In this document: piece by piece, positions 7,175 through 8,225 of the stretch
Layout of the letters: each line of letters begins with the position of its first letter
Position numbering within the stretch: position 1 is the stretch's first letter
DNA from: Nonomuraea sp.
GTDB lineage: Bacteria; Actinomycetota; Actinomycetes; Streptosporangiales; Streptosporangiaceae
Direction of reading: 5' to 3'
Assembly: GCA_013362835.1 (NCBI GenBank)
Contig: JABFVJ010000245.1
Location: 1 to 8,225, forward strand
DNA length: 8,225 nucleotides
The notes under the pieces: generated by a model
What the model was told of the DNA's origin: nothing
The model's input: only the letters and a program-made list of their open reading frames with translations
Database searches by the model: none
Program-made: the position numbers and the translations under genes

Positions 7175-8225
7175 AGATCGTTGACATCCGGGCCACGACG
7201 GTCGCCGTCCCGCTGGAGGCGCCGCTGCGGCACAGCAACGGCGCGCACTGGGGACGGTTCGTCCGCACGATCGTCGAGGTCGAGGCCGACAACGGGCTGG
7301 TCGGCCTGGGGGAGATGGGCGGCGGGGGCGAGAGCGCGGAGTCGGCGTTCCGCGCGCTCGTGCCGTACCTGAAGGGGCACAACCCGTTCGAGCTCGAAGC
7401 GCTGCGGTTCAAGATCGCCAATCCGACCGCCTCGCTCTACAACAACCGCACCCAGCTCCTCGCCGCCGTCGAGTTCGCCTGCCTCGACCTCGTCGGCCGC
7501 CACCTCGGCGTGCCCGTCCACGACCTGCTCGGCGGGCGGCTGCGCGACGCCGTCCCGTTCGCCTCCTACCTCTTCTACCGGTACGCGGCCGACGGCCACC
7601 CCGAGATCCGCACCCCCGGCCAGCTCGTCGAGCACGCCGCCCGGCTCAAGGAGGCCCACGGGTTCACCGTCCACAAGCTCAAGGGCGGCGTGTTCCCGCC
7701 CGACTACGAGCTGGAGTGCTACCGCGCGCTCGCCGACGCCTTCCCCGGCGACCGGCTCAGGTACGACCCCAACGCCGTGCTGTCGGTGGCCGAGGGGCTG
7801 CGGTTCGGCCGGGCCATCGAAGGGCTGAACAACGACTACCTGGAGGACCCCGTCTGGGGGCTGGAAGGGCTCAGGGCCGTTCGGGAGCAGGTCAAGGTGC
7901 CCCTCGCCACCAACACGGTGGTCGTCAACTTCGAGCAGCTCGCCTCCAACGTGCTGCGGAGGGCCGCCGACGTGGTGCTGCTCGACACCACGTTCTGGGG
8001 CGGGATCCGGCCGTGCGTGAAGGCGGCGGGCGTGTGCGAGACGTTCCAGCTCGGGGTGGCCGTGCACTCGTCGGGCGAGCTGGGCATCCAGCTGGCGACC
8101 ATGCTGCACCTCGGCGCCGTGCTGCCCAACCTCACCTACGCCGCCGACGCCCACTACCACCAGCTGCGCGACGACGTGATCGAGGGCGGCAAGCTGCCGT
8201 ACGCGGGCGGCGCCATCGCGGTGCC
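7171..8225 (+). CDS. Enolase-superfamily acid-sugar dehydratase, glucarate dehydratase-like (3' end outside window)
   Basis: A partial gene with 351 codons visible, open to the last base. GTG 7171 overlaps the glycosidase stop by four bases (GTGA), and the protein starts [20 protein letters not shown], a standard enolase-superfamily N-terminus. The capping domain is followed by the barrel with every expected active-site residue of the glucarate dehydratase group: K169-x-K171 (HKLKGG), metal ligands D199 (YDPN), E225 (LEDP) and N248 (ATN), and the D272/H299 dyad (LLDTTFW, VHSSGE). [15 protein letters not shown] (24-38) lines up with the SGAHAPFFTRNIVI region of E. coli GlucD, keeping the substrate-binding His (H26 for H32). 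HSSGE instead of HSNNH, and His in place of the N27 position, suggest a different acid sugar. The family dehydrates aldarates or aldonates to 2-keto-3-deoxy acids with magnesium. By comparison with GlucD length (446 residues), some 60-90 residues are missing past the window edge. Cytoplasmic. Confidence 0.9.
   Translation, partial: MKIVDIRATTVAVPLEAPLRHSNGAHWGRFVRTIVEVEADNGLVGLGEMGGGGESAESAFRALVPYLKGHNPFELEALRFKIANPTASLYNNRTQLLAAVEFACLDLVGRHLGVPVHDLLGGRLRDAVPFASYLFYRYAADGHPEIRTPGQLVEHAARLKEAHGFTVHKLKGGVFPPDYELECYRALADAFPGDRLRYDPNAVLSVAEGLRFGRAIEGLNNDYLEDPVWGLEGLRAVREQVKVPLATNTVVVNFEQLASNVLRRAADVVLLDTTFWGGIRPCVKAAGVCETFQLGVAVHSSGELGIQLATMLHLGAVLPNLTYAADAHYHQLRDDVIEGGKLPYAGGAIAV

Noticed and set aside
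6796..8160. Open frame of 454 codons on the - strand at the GH38/dehydratase junction
   Set aside because: It crosses two well-supported + strand genes and has the same biased, motif-free composition, so it is a shadow.

Overview
This is a GC-rich window whose codons end almost always in G or C. With GTG starts, GGAGG-type ribosome binding sites and an ABC sugar importer without its own ATPase, this points to a filamentous actinomycete (Streptomyces or Streptosporangiales-like). That placement is inferred from composition and gene style, not from a marker gene. All recognisable genes lie on the + strand and coding density is nearly complete; no gene-free stretch exceeds 62 bases. I saw no RNA genes, mobile elements, CRISPR arrays or long repeats.

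Layout: (1) 1-552, a secreted DUF305 lipoprotein of the copper-associated CopM-like type, probably unrelated to what follows. (2) 553-613, a short AT-rich control region with a perfect 17-bp dyad, AAGTGAT-TAG-ATCACTT, that ends three bases before the chosen start of the next gene. (3) 614-1309, a GntR/FadR-type (FCD domain) regulator. (4) 1345-2595, an extracellular sugar-binding lipoprotein. (5, 6) 2595-3422 and 3419-4228, two MalF/MalG-like permeases. (7) 4229-7174, a 981-residue cytoplasmic GH38 (alpha-mannosidase)-like glycosidase. (8) 7171 to the window end, an enolase-superfamily acid-sugar dehydratase of the glucarate dehydratase type, cut by the window edge.

Genes 3-8 read as one catabolic operon: junctions from the binding protein onward are overlaps of 1-4 bases or direct abutment. 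The inferred flow is capture of an oligosaccharide or glycoside outside the cell and import through the two permeases, powered by an ATPase encoded elsewhere. The intact substrate would then be cleaved in the cytoplasm by the GH38-like enzyme, and the released sugar acid dehydrated by the enolase-superfamily enzyme. A metal-binding FCD regulator probably senses the substrate or a product and acts at the dyad. Pairing a GH38-type glycosidase with an aldarate/aldonate-type dehydratase suggests the substrate is a glycoside that contains, or is converted to, a sugar acid. That specific substrate is not known to me, and it is the most interesting question in the window.
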